This document shows, piece by piece, positions 1 through 6,817 of a stretch of DNA of 15,752 bases (position 1 is the stretch's first letter; the number at the start of each line of letters is the position of its first letter). The notes under the pieces were generated by a model. The model ran no database searches. It saw only the letters and a program-made list of their open reading frames with translations, and was not told the origin of the DNA. A program made the position numbers and the translations under genes. Location of the stretch: assembly GCA_023397675.1 (NCBI GenBank), contig JAEWTV010000069.1, forward strand, positions 1-15,752. The letters are read 5' to 3'. Source of the stretch: Bacillota bacterium. GTDB lineage: Bacteria; Bacillota; Clostridia; Acetivibrionales; JANLFN01.

Positions 1-51
1 AGAAAGTATGTATATGAAAACCTATTATTAGAAAGGAGCAAACAGATATGA
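1..51 (+). CDS. C-terminal tail of upstream gene, probable ECF sigma factor (partial)
   Basis: Frame 1 is open from the window edge and ends at the TGA at 49-51. It encodes the tail RKYVYENLLLERSKQI. The other two plus frames stop earlier (at 29-31 and 13-15). The TGA overlaps the next gene's ATG (ATGA, 48-51), an arrangement typical of translationally coupled partners. A basic, leucine-rich helix ending like this is usual for the end of region 4 of ECF sigma factors, and DUF4179-type proteins are commonly encoded just after such sigma genes. Only 16 residues are visible, so the sigma assignment is inference from context. The existence of an upstream in-frame gene is more secure than its identity. 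Confidence 0.4.
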   Translation, partial: RKYVYENLLLERSKQI

Positions 52-1418
52 AAAAAAATGATAAATTCCAACAATATAAATTATCAAATTACATTAATGA
101 AGAGGATATAGTTGATTTGGCCTATGAGTTTGACTTGTACGAGTACAATGTATCCAAAAAACTCAAAAATAATATTAAAGAACAAGCTTTGAAAGAATTA
201 AATTTGAAGCCAAGACTTAATACTAAAAATACGTTTAAGGTTTCAATAGCTGCGTTGCTGGCAGTTACCTCCCTTTTCGTTGCAACAACACCTTCAGCGT
301 TGGAAAGTATTAAAAGCGTTATAAGGTACATTCCGGGATTTAGCACTCTTTTACAGGATGACCCTTCTACCACGGAAAGATATGTTTTAGAGCAGCCTGT
401 AGAAAAGGTTTTTGGCAGCAAAAAGGCTGTAATAACAGGATTAACGGCTGATAACAAATCGGCTTCATTTTACCTTACCTTTTATGATAATGCGTTTGAC
501 TTTGAGAATTATGAGCAGGTTTCAGTTGACAACGCCAGTGAAAACTTTATTAACAGCATAACTATAAAAGATGCTATGGGTAATAAACTTAAAAAAAGCA
601 CTTCTTCTTGGGGTATAGGAGGAGGCGAATTTATGGGCCGATTTACTTATACTGGAGACATAAAAAATCCTCAATCATTACAAATAAGCTTTGAAAATGA
701 TGAAAAATCCTTAATCAACTTAAAGCTAACAAAAACTAAAGACTATAATTCGTATACTGAACTTGGACCATCTGACAATAAAAATGGCGTCAGTATTATA
801 GCAGTTCCAAAAAATATAAATGATAATATAAATGTTAAACTATTCACTCCTCTGGATAGCACATATAGCGTTGCATCATATGGAATTGAGAAATGCTTAT
901 TAAGTGCTTCCGATGATGCTGGTAATAATTATGAGATTTCGAGTGATTTAACTAATAGATTAGGCTGCAGCATTAATGAATTCAATATAGCTAATAAAAA
1001 CTTAAATGCCAAATCCTTAACTGTTACAATACCTGAAATACTGCTGAGATACAATAAAGCGATTCAAGAGACAAAAATTGAAGTAGATATCCCCGAAAAA
1101 AGTTCAATGGATCTCAACAAAAAAATTATGATTCAAGGCAATACTGTAATTTTAAAAAAGGTAGAGAAAATAGAAAATAATCAGATTAGGCTATATTGGG
1201 ATATGAATATTAGTGATAAGGATAATGAATATATTACAGCATTTTGTTTGGGTGATATCTATAGCAGCAAGTACTATTATAATACAAACTCATTTCCGTA
1301 TAGTGTAATGCAAATTACTGATATAAGCTACAACCCGGGTGAAAAAACAAAAGTTGCAAATGTAAGTTATTTAGAAATTGCTAAAAAGGGGCCCTGGAAA
1401 ATAAAAATAGATAAATAA
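48..1418 (+). CDS. Membrane-anchored DUF4179-like protein, probable anti-sigma factor or surface sensor
   Basis: This is a 456-residue protein with a cytoplasmic N-terminus (residues 1-61), a single hydrophobic segment at about 62-82, and a large outward-facing part (about 86-456) rich in beta-prone, Asn/Asp/Ser/Thr sequence. This layout fits the DUF4179 family, often followed by a DUF5643-like domain; members sit beside ECF sigma factors and are thought to bind the sigma factor inside and sense something outside. I see no HxxxCxxC zinc anti-sigma motif in the N-terminal part, so the sigma-binding role is inferred from topology and from the ATGA overlap with the preceding reading frame. The start ATG has AAAGGAG (32-38) nine bases upstream. 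The gene is monocistronic on its 3' side because a terminator follows within 20 bases. The family call is from general resemblance and could be wrong; a plain surface protein is the alternative. Confidence 0.6.
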   Translation: MKKNDKFQQYKLSNYINEEDIVDLAYEFDLYEYNVSKKLKNNIKEQALKELNLKPRLNTKNTFKVSIAALLAVTSLFVATTPSALESIKSVIRYIPGFSTLLQDDPSTTERYVLEQPVEKVFGSKKAVITGLTADNKSASFYLTFYDNAFDFENYEQVSVDNASENFINSITIKDAMGNKLKKSTSSWGIGGGEFMGRFTYTGDIKNPQSLQISFENDEKSLINLKLTKTKDYNSYTELGPSDNKNGVSIIAVPKNINDNINVKLFTPLDSTYSVASYGIEKCLLSASDDAGNNYEISSDLTNRLGCSINEFNIANKNLNAKSLTVTIPEILLRYNKAIQETKIEVDIPEKSSMDLNKKIMIQGNTVILKKVEKIENNQIRLYWDMNISDKDNEYITAFCLGDIYSSKYYYNTNSFPYSVMQITDISYNPGEKTKVANVSYLEIAKKGPWKIKIDK

Positions 1419-1432
1419 CTCTATGTAATCCT

Positions 1433-1465
1433 AAACTGCCATGGACTATTCCCTGGCAGTTTTTC
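1433..1465 (+). terminator. Rho-independent terminator after the DUF4179-like gene
   Basis: A nine-base perfect stem (AAACTGCCA at 1433-1441 with TGGCAGTTT at 1454-1462) encloses a 12-base loop and runs into a T tract. It lies 15 bases after the stop codon and closes the sigma/DUF4179 unit. Confidence 0.85.
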
Positions 1466-1477
1466 TATTTGATCTTC

Positions 1478-1505
1478 TTGACTTTATTAAAATATATTAT
1501 ATAAT
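1478..1505 (+). promoter_or_regulatory. Sigma-A-type promoter of the methyltransferase gene
   Basis: TTGACT (1478-1483) and TATAAT (1500-1505) are separated by 16 bases. This is close to the vegetative consensus and sits 47 bases ahead of the methyltransferase ATG. The expected start site (about 1512) falls inside the inverted repeat listed next, so a bound regulator would block initiation. Confidence 0.75.
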
Positions 1506-1506
1506 C

Positions 1507-1532
1507 TTTATATGAATAGTTGTTCATATGTT
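1507..1532. promoter_or_regulatory. Inverted repeat resembling an ArsR/SmtB-family operator (12-2-12)
   Basis: The arms ATATGAA (1510-1516) and TTCATAT (1523-1529) are perfect reverse complements with a six-base centre, and the core ATGAATA-GT-TGTTCAT has the 12-2-12 form known for SmtB/CzrA/ArsR repressors (TGAACA-type half sites). It begins five bases after the -10 box and covers the predicted start site, a standard place for repressor binding. No arsR-like gene lies in this window, so the regulator would act from elsewhere. The repeat is seen directly; the family match is from memory of the consensus. Confidence 0.6.
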
Positions 1533-1552
1533 ATTTTAAGTGAGGTTATATT

Positions 1553-2197
1553 ATGAAAGATTATCGTGAAAAAGAAAAGCTAATGTACAAATTCTTGTCT
1601 AAAATCTATGATGCTATGGATGTTATTATTTTCCCCACAAGGAAGTGCAATCCCAGGCTTGCACTTGGAAATAGATTATCGGATGGTAATTTGCTAATTC
1701 TTGACGTGTGCTGCGGAACAGCAAACACATCCATTGCCATAGCCAAGAAAAACAACAACTCTAAGATTGTAGGAATTGATTTATCTCCTGATATGTTAAA
1801 GGTAGCAAGGAATAAGATTTCAAGAAAAAAGCTAACCAATATAGAACTTATGGGGATGGATGCAACAAATATCAAAATCAATAAACAATTTGATGTAGTA
1901 TCAATCTCACTATCCCTTCATGAAATGCCTCATGATGTAATGGATTCAGTCATTAGTCAGATTGCTTCAAAACTTAAACCTGACGGAAAGCTTTATATAA
2001 TTGACTGGAGTAAACCCAAGCATTTTTTAAGAAAAGCCTTATTTATGTTCTTTCCCTACTTTTTTGAACAACTTGGACAACGTGAATTCAGATGTTTCCT
2101 TAAAATAGACTGGAACAGCTACTTAAGCAAATACGGTTTAAAGGTGGAAAGTGCAGAACAATTCTCTTTTACAAGCCTTATAACAATTTCAAGATAA
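1553..2197 (+). CDS. Class I SAM-dependent methyltransferase (UbiE/MenG-like)
   Basis: The product has 214 residues with the class I methyltransferase fold. Motif I is LDVCCGTAN (50-58), the acidic residue binding the SAM ribose lies in GIDLSPDM (74-81), the adenine-side acid is in MDA (102-104), motif II-like sequence is FDVVSISLSLHEMPH (113-127), and the usual LKPDGKLYI strand follows (141-149). It would transfer a methyl group from SAM in the cytoplasm. A hydrophobic patch at about 162-171 could touch membrane or a lipophilic substrate. Cysteines occur at 32, 53, 54 and 181, but I see no recognised arsenite-methyltransferase pattern. The start has GTGAGG (1540-1545) seven bases upstream. 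The gene stands alone under a strong promoter with an ArsR-type repeat, hinting at metal(loid) or stress induction. The substrate is not known, and true MenG is unlikely because no quinone genes adjoin it. Confidence 0.8.
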   Translation: MKDYREKEKLMYKFLSKIYDAMDVIIFPTRKCNPRLALGNRLSDGNLLILDVCCGTANTSIAIAKKNNNSKIVGIDLSPDMLKVARNKISRKKLTNIELMGMDATNIKINKQFDVVSISLSLHEMPHDVMDSVISQIASKLKPDGKLYIIDWSKPKHFLRKALFMFFPYFFEQLGQREFRCFLKIDWNSYLSKYGLKVESAEQFSFTSLITISR

Positions 2198-2214
2198 TTA
2201 CGTAGACAGACTGC

Positions 2215-3276
2215 TTAATTGCTGTTTATTTTTTCGGCAAAGCCTTGCAGGGTAAGCTGCCTGGGTACATATATTCGTTTAATTGTATAAGAATTGTCTC
2301 CTTTATAATAGAAACCTCTTTCGGTAGTAACGGCAAATTTGTAGTACTTAGAGACTATACTTATTACTTTTGAATTATAATACCCAGTAGGATAAGCAAG
2401 AACATTTACTGTTTTCTGTGTTAAACCTTCCAAAAAAGCTTTTGATTCAGAAAGCTCTTTATCCAGCTCTTCAGGTTTAAGTTTGTTAAGATTCGGATGA
2501 GTAAGAGTGTGGCTCTGGAAACTGATTATATCGCTCATTTCCTGTATTTGTGGAGTTTTAAGGTAAGCGGGTTGGTCAATAACACTTGAACATATAAAGA
2601 TAGTTGCTTTAAACCCATATTTCTTTAGTATTGGGTATGCATTTGTATAGTTATCTTCATAACCGTCATCAAACGTAATTATTACAGGATTCTTGATGTT
2701 TTGAGCGTTATTAAGTTCGTCAAATGTAATTGCAGTATAGCCATTGTCCTTAAGGTACTGTATTTGACTCTCAAATGCAGCAGGAGTTACAAAAAGCTCT
2801 TCAATACCGCTGACTATATCATTAATAGCATGGTAATAAATAATCGTCACTCCCCCTTCCTTTTTTAGTTCCTTGGTCGGAAGCAAAGAAGTATCTGTAG
2901 TCTGAGCATTTTCATAAAACTGTCTTACAGTTTCAGGAACGTATGAAGTTACTTTATTAGGTTGAGAATTACTGCTTAAAGAATCATTATTGTATAGTGA
3001 AGTAGGAGCATTAGAATTTACTGAAATGTTAGTACTATTTGGCTTTGTCGTATTAATTGTTTCATTTTGGACAGCCGGTTGTTCATGATTAGAAACTTTT
3101 TTGATTTCTGTTTTAGAGGTTATTGTTTTTTTCGTATGGCTAACAAAAGCAGAGTTTTTGTTTTCAAAACTAACACCACCAATGTAAAAAATCAATAGAC
3201 AGGACACAAATAGCATAAAGCACACAACGGCACGTTTTATAAATGCTCGTGACGTTTCATTAAAATGAAATTTCAT
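2215..3276 (-). CDS. Membrane-anchored polysaccharide deacetylase (NodB / CE4 family)
   Basis: The 353-residue protein has a short basic N-terminus, one membrane segment (about 14-34), a low-complexity Ser/Thr/Asn linker (about 40-115) and a C-terminal NodB domain outside the cell. Catalytic and metal residues are visible: D203-D204 in TFDDGYEDN, the H256-x3-H260 pair in SHTLTH, and the downstream AYPTGYYN motif (294-301). CE4 enzymes remove N- or O-acetyl groups from peptidoglycan, poly-GlcNAc or chitin-like sugars; the YYHAI motif (147-151) before the domain recalls the PgaB/IcaB-like subgroup. The absence of a clear signal peptidase site suggests it stays anchored. It starts 37 bases after recX on the same strand, with AAGGA about ten bases before the ATG and no terminator between, so it probably shares the recA-recX transcript. 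The substrate cannot be told from sequence alone. Confidence 0.88.
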   Translation of the reverse strand: MKFHFNETSRAFIKRAVVCFMLFVSCLLIFYIGGVSFENKNSAFVSHTKKTITSKTEIKKVSNHEQPAVQNETINTTKPNSTNISVNSNAPTSLYNNDSLSSNSQPNKVTSYVPETVRQFYENAQTTDTSLLPTKELKKEGGVTIIYYHAINDIVSGIEELFVTPAAFESQIQYLKDNGYTAITFDELNNAQNIKNPVIITFDDGYEDNYTNAYPILKKYGFKATIFICSSVIDQPAYLKTPQIQEMSDIISFQSHTLTHPNLNKLKPEELDKELSESKAFLEGLTQKTVNVLAYPTGYYNSKVISIVSKYYKFAVTTERGFYYKGDNSYTIKRIYVPRQLTLQGFAEKINSN

Positions 3277-3313
3277 AAAGAAAATTTCCTTGCTGCCTAT
3301 TTATTTAATACAG

Positions 3314-3928
3314 TTAACCCACTATATTTATATTGTTAATGAGCTGCTGTATAAATTCGAAATCATAACCCCTGTGGTGAAGAAACGAATATATACGTTT
3401 TATTATCTTTTCATCTTTTAAGTTGTACTTCCCAAATTTTTTCCTTACAAGCCCTTCGGCTACCGAAAATTCATCAATATCCATATCATTTATTATTTCA
3501 GATATAATATCTGATGACACACCTTTATGCTGTAATTCGGCAGCCAACATCTTTTTTGACATAGGTTTGAGTTTGCTTCTGTCGTAAACAAACTTCTGGG
3601 CAAACAGCCGATCATTAATATACCCCATTGACTTTAATTCATCTGTTACCTTTTCGGCTGTTTCCTTTGAATACCCATCCGTAGTGAGCTTTAAGAGGAC
3701 TTCCTTTTCACTGCGTATCCTTAGTGAAAGATAATTTATTGTTTTAGCTTTTGCAGCACTGTAATTTAAAGTATTTTTTATATAGCTGATCTCTTCTTCG
3801 GTAATAGTAGATTTCTCATAAAAATTCATTGATATATAAGCGTCTTCGTCTATTGAAAAAGAATATCTTCCATCAATATATACCATGTACCTACCATTTT
3901 TATGCTTTTCCACCGATGTAATTACCAT
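3314..3928 (-). CDS. recX: RecX, regulator of RecA
   Basis: The 204-residue product matches RecX in length and character: a charged N-terminal beta region, then repeated three-helix units with the typical SEKEVLLKLTTDGYSKETA pattern (residues about 73-91), SMGYINDRLFAQKFV (about 101-115), and further repeats to the C-terminus. RecX binds the RecA filament and modulates its growth and strand exchange. The position directly downstream of recA on the same strand is the classical arrangement and supports the call. The ATG has AAGGAG (3934-3939) five bases upstream. The 92-base gap to recA contains no convincing terminator, so it can be co-transcribed from the LexA-controlled recA promoter; a weak promoter of its own may also exist in the gap. 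Confidence 0.92.
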   Translation of the reverse strand: MVITSVEKHKNGRYMVYIDGRYSFSIDEDAYISMNFYEKSTITEEEISYIKNTLNYSAAKAKTINYLSLRIRSEKEVLLKLTTDGYSKETAEKVTDELKSMGYINDRLFAQKFVYDRSKLKPMSKKMLAAELQHKGVSSDIISEIINDMDIDEFSVAEGLVRKKFGKYNLKDEKIIKRIYSFLHHRGYDFEFIQQLINNINIVG

Positions 3929-3980
3929 TTTTTCTCCTTATCAGCTATGAATGATTAATGCTTATATTATACAAATAGAT

Positions 3981-4008
3981 TTTATTGCCACAGGCAACTG
4001 TCTGTCAA
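3981..4008 (-). promoter_or_regulatory. Possible secondary promoter of recX
   Basis: On the minus strand a perfect TTGACA (4003-4008) is followed after 16 bases by AATAAA (3981-3986), four of six matches to the -10 consensus. It lies in the recA-recX gap about 50 bases before recX. A small imperfect hairpin overlaps it but has no T tract. It would let recX and the deacetylase be expressed without recA; this is tentative. Confidence 0.3.
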
Positions 4009-4020
4009 TAGTTTCCCGCA

Positions 4021-5073
4021 TTACATATCCAATTCATCTTCATCTTCTTCATCAACACTGACTGTCTTTTGATTCATATTTTTTAGAACTGACTGGCTAA
4101 AGATTTCCCTTACTTTAGCTTCTATTTCATTTGTTATATCAGCATTTTCCTTAAGGAACTGCTTAACATTTTCTCTTCCCTGACCTATCCTCTGGCCATT
4201 ATATGAGAACCATGCTCCGCTCTTATTAACTATATCAAGGTTTACAGCAATATCAAGAATACTGCCTTCCCTGGAAATACCCTGACCGTAAACGATATCA
4301 AATTCAGCTTCCTTGAATGGAGGTGCTACCTTGTTTTTAACAACCTTAGCCCTGGTTCTGTTTCCTACAACCTCTGTACCCTGCTTGATTGATTCAATCC
4401 TTCTGATATCAAGCCTGACAGACGCATAGAACTTAAGAGCTCTTCCGCCTGGTGTAGTTTCCGGATTTCCAAACATTATACCTACCTTTTCACGAAGCTG
4501 GTTAATAAAGATTGCAGTTGTTTTTGATTTGCTGATAACACCGGCAAGCTTTCTTAATGCCTGCGACATAAGCCTTGCCTGGAGTCCGACATGAGCATCT
4601 CCCATTTCGCCGTCTATTTCTGCTTTAGGTACAAGAGCTGCAACCGAGTCAATAACAATAACATCAATTGCACCGCTTCGCACAAGGGCTTCAGCTATTT
4701 CAAGTGCTTGTTCTCCTGTATCAGGCTGCGAAACTATAAGGTTGTCTATATCTACGCCAAGATTTTTAGCATAAATCGGATCAAGAGCATGTTCTGCATC
4801 TATATATGCGGCTTCACCGCCTGCTTTCTGCGCCTGTGCAACTATATGAAGAGCAACAGTAGTTTTACCGGATGATTCAGGTCCGAATATTTCAACTATT
4901 CTTCCCCTTGGAACACCACCAACTCCAAGTGCTATATCAAGTCCAAGTGCGCCTGTTGGTATAACCTCCACATTAAGATGTGAGTTTTCCCCCAACTTCA
5001 TTACCGCGCCCTTTCCGAACTGCTTTTCTATTTGTCCTAAAGCCATTTCCAAAGCCTTTTTCTTTTCAATCAT
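4021..5073 (-). CDS. recA: RecA recombinase
   Basis: A full-length 350-residue RecA. It polymerises on single-stranded DNA, catalyses homologous pairing and strand exchange, and triggers LexA self-cleavage. Walker A is GPESSGKT (64-71), the catalytic glutamate lies in DAEHALD (92-98), Walker B is VIVIDS (138-143), and the DNA-binding L2 loop with its NQLREKVG and TTPGGRALK borders spans about 191-214. The C-terminal tail is strongly acidic (VDEEDEDELDM), as in other RecA proteins, where it tunes filament loading. The ATG has GGAGGG (5085-5090) 11 bases upstream, slightly long but the only good site. The gene is preceded by its own promoter with a LexA box and followed by recX. No residue expected of an active RecA is missing. 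Confidence 0.98.
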   Translation of the reverse strand: MIEKKKALEMALGQIEKQFGKGAVMKLGENSHLNVEVIPTGALGLDIALGVGGVPRGRIVEIFGPESSGKTTVALHIVAQAQKAGGEAAYIDAEHALDPIYAKNLGVDIDNLIVSQPDTGEQALEIAEALVRSGAIDVIVIDSVAALVPKAEIDGEMGDAHVGLQARLMSQALRKLAGVISKSKTTAIFINQLREKVGIMFGNPETTPGGRALKFYASVRLDIRRIESIKQGTEVVGNRTRAKVVKNKVAPPFKEAEFDIVYGQGISREGSILDIAVNLDIVNKSGAWFSYNGQRIGQGRENVKQFLKENADITNEIEAKVREIFSQSVLKNMNQKTVSVDEEDEDELDM

Positions 5074-5108
5074 ACTATTTTGCGCCCTCCATTAACCAAA
5101 TTGTTATC

Positions 5109-5120
5109 GAACATCTGTTC
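5109..5120. promoter_or_regulatory. LexA/DinR (SOS) box of recA
   Basis: GAACATCTGTTC is a perfect match to the Gram-positive GAAC-N4-GTTC operator. It begins three bases after the recA -10 box and overlaps the predicted transcription start, so LexA binding would block the recA promoter until DNA damage. It is the only such box I found in the window. Confidence 0.92.
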
Positions 5121-5122
5121 TA

Positions 5123-5151
5123 ATTATATATTATATTTTTTCACCAGTCAA
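5123..5151 (-). promoter_or_regulatory. recA promoter, near-consensus sigma-A
   Basis: Reading the minus strand, TTGACT (5146-5151) and TATAAT (5123-5128) are spaced by exactly 17 bases. The leader to the recA ATG is about 43 bases and contains the LexA box at its start. Confidence 0.88.
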
Positions 5152-5169
5152 TAGTTATTTTGCATTTTT

Positions 5170-6792
5170 TTACATTTTTCCAATTTCTTTCACTTTTGTT
5201 CTTCCAAGTAAGCCTTTCATTTTTGAAATTATAGCGTTATACAGGTAAACAGCCTCTTCTATCTTCAGCCTGATTGCTGCCGCCATAAAAATCATAAAAC
5301 CAAAACCGATTTCTGCAGCTATAATAACTAGCTCAAGAATTTTATGTTTTAATGTAAATTTCTGTGTAAAATCAACTGGAATAAGCTTATTTATAACAAA
5401 CAGTATAACTGCCATCACTAAAGCGGCACCGAAAACCCTAATTGAAAAATTCAACAGATTTCTAAGCTTGAGTCCTCCCACTTTCCTGTTCAGATACCAC
5501 AGCAGCAGCAGTGCATATATTGCACTCGAAATCGAAAAAGCGAGAGCCATGCCTGAAGCACTTAAGTTAGTAAGCTTGAAGAAACCGAAACACAATATTG
5601 CATTAAGTGCAATTGATGAAGCACCTATATAAAGAGGGGTTTTTGTATCATTATTGGCATAGAACGCCCTGTTGACTATGGCTACTATTGATTGCGAAAC
5701 AAGCGCTATTGAAAAAAACATAAGCATAGTGCTTGTAATGTTTATTGTGGAAGCACTCATTCGTGCAGACCATTTATATATTACACTTGTAGCCGGTACC
5801 CCAAGAACAGCAAGTCCCACAGCTGATGGAATGATTAATAGCAGCATTGATTTCAGTGATTTTACAAGTGTACTTCTGTATGAATCCATATCATTCTTTG
5901 CAAGCATTTCTGATAGAGAAGGAAGTATTGCAACTCCCAATCCTAGTGCAAATATACCATAGGGCATCTGCCATATGTCGGTTGCATTTCTTAATGCCGT
6001 TACACTGCCATCAGGGAAATATGAATTGTAGGACTGTGAAACCAGTATGTTTATCTGCGCTATCGAAGATGCTATAAGCGAAGGAATTGACAGCAATACC
6101 AGTTTTTTAAGCCCTGGATCTTTTAAGTAAATTTTAGGCCTGTATAACTTAAGATTTTTAAGTGTGAATGTAAGCTGGAAAAGGAAGTACAAAATCGAGC
6201 TGCACATAATTCCGACAGCCACCATTTTTACCCCATAGCGGCTGAAAACAATAATGCTTATGATACAGAAAACATTGTAGCTAAGTGTTCCATATGCCGC
6301 TGCAACATATCTGTGGTAGGAATAAAGGACACCGTTAAGAAGTCCTGTCAGCATTATAAATGACACCGATGGGAACATTATTCGGGTAACCTGTACTGTC
6401 AGCTCTGCTTTTTCCTTTCCGAAACCGGGCGCAACAAGGCTGATAAGCTGGGGCGCAAAGATCTCACCCAGAATACTGAAAACCGTTATTGCAATAAACA
6501 TTATATTAATAAATGAAGAAACTGCTCTCCAGCCGTTTTTTTCATCACCATTTGAAATATATCGTGACAGCATTGGTATAAGTACCGAAGCTATCGATCC
6601 GCCGACCAATAGGAAAAACATTACGTCAGTAATGGCAAAAGACATAAAAAGAGCATCTTTATCATTTACATTCAAATAATGAATGTTTGTTATAAGTGTT
6701 GTTCTAATAAATCCAAGAATTCTGCTGAGTACTGTTGATGTCATTACTATTATGGCTGCAACAGCAAGCTTTCTGTTTTGTGTGTTTTCCAA
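5170..6792 (-). CDS. murJ: MurJ (MviN family) lipid II flippase
   Basis: The 540-residue, very hydrophobic protein has about 14 predicted membrane helices and the N-terminal family signature LSRILGFIRTTLI (residues 23-35), followed by the conserved small-residue stretch around GGSIASVLIPMLSRY (about 64-78). MurJ moves lipid-linked peptidoglycan precursor across the membrane, an essential step in cell-wall synthesis in most bacteria. The start is a TTG codon: GGAGG (6801-6805) lies eight bases upstream and no better in-frame ATG is nearby. It begins 25 bases after cinA on the same strand, so the two are almost certainly co-transcribed. No terminator separates it from the recA promoter region, so cinA-murJ transcripts may run into recA. 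Other MOP-family exporters (Wzx-like) are possible but less likely given the signature and length. Confidence 0.9.
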   Translation of the reverse strand: MENTQNRKLAVAAIIVMTSTVLSRILGFIRTTLITNIHYLNVNDKDALFMSFAITDVMFFLLVGGSIASVLIPMLSRYISNGDEKNGWRAVSSFINIMFIAITVFSILGEIFAPQLISLVAPGFGKEKAELTVQVTRIMFPSVSFIMLTGLLNGVLYSYHRYVAAAYGTLSYNVFCIISIIVFSRYGVKMVAVGIMCSSILYFLFQLTFTLKNLKLYRPKIYLKDPGLKKLVLLSIPSLIASSIAQINILVSQSYNSYFPDGSVTALRNATDIWQMPYGIFALGLGVAILPSLSEMLAKNDMDSYRSTLVKSLKSMLLLIIPSAVGLAVLGVPATSVIYKWSARMSASTINITSTMLMFFSIALVSQSIVAIVNRAFYANNDTKTPLYIGASSIALNAILCFGFFKLTNLSASGMALAFSISSAIYALLLLWYLNRKVGGLKLRNLLNFSIRVFGAALVMAVILFVINKLIPVDFTQKFTLKHKILELVIIAAEIGFGFMIFMAAAIRLKIEEAVYLYNAIISKMKGLLGRTKVKEIGKM

Positions 6793-6817
6793 TTATGTAT
6801 CCTCCGGAACTTAAGGC

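Noticed and set aside
3255..3276. Overlapping palindromes (TTTCATT-AA-AATGAAA and ATGAAATTTCAT) at the deacetylase start codon
   Set aside because: They arise from the short AT-rich codons at the start of the gene. One has no loop and the other only a tiny one, so a regulatory hairpin is not convincing.
3987..4008. Hairpin in the recA-recX gap as a terminator or attenuator
   Set aside because: The best stem is about five to seven base pairs with a bulge and has no T tract on the minus strand.
4591..4875. A 94-codon plus frame opposite recA
   Set aside because: It is antisense to the most conserved part of recA and has no supporting signals.
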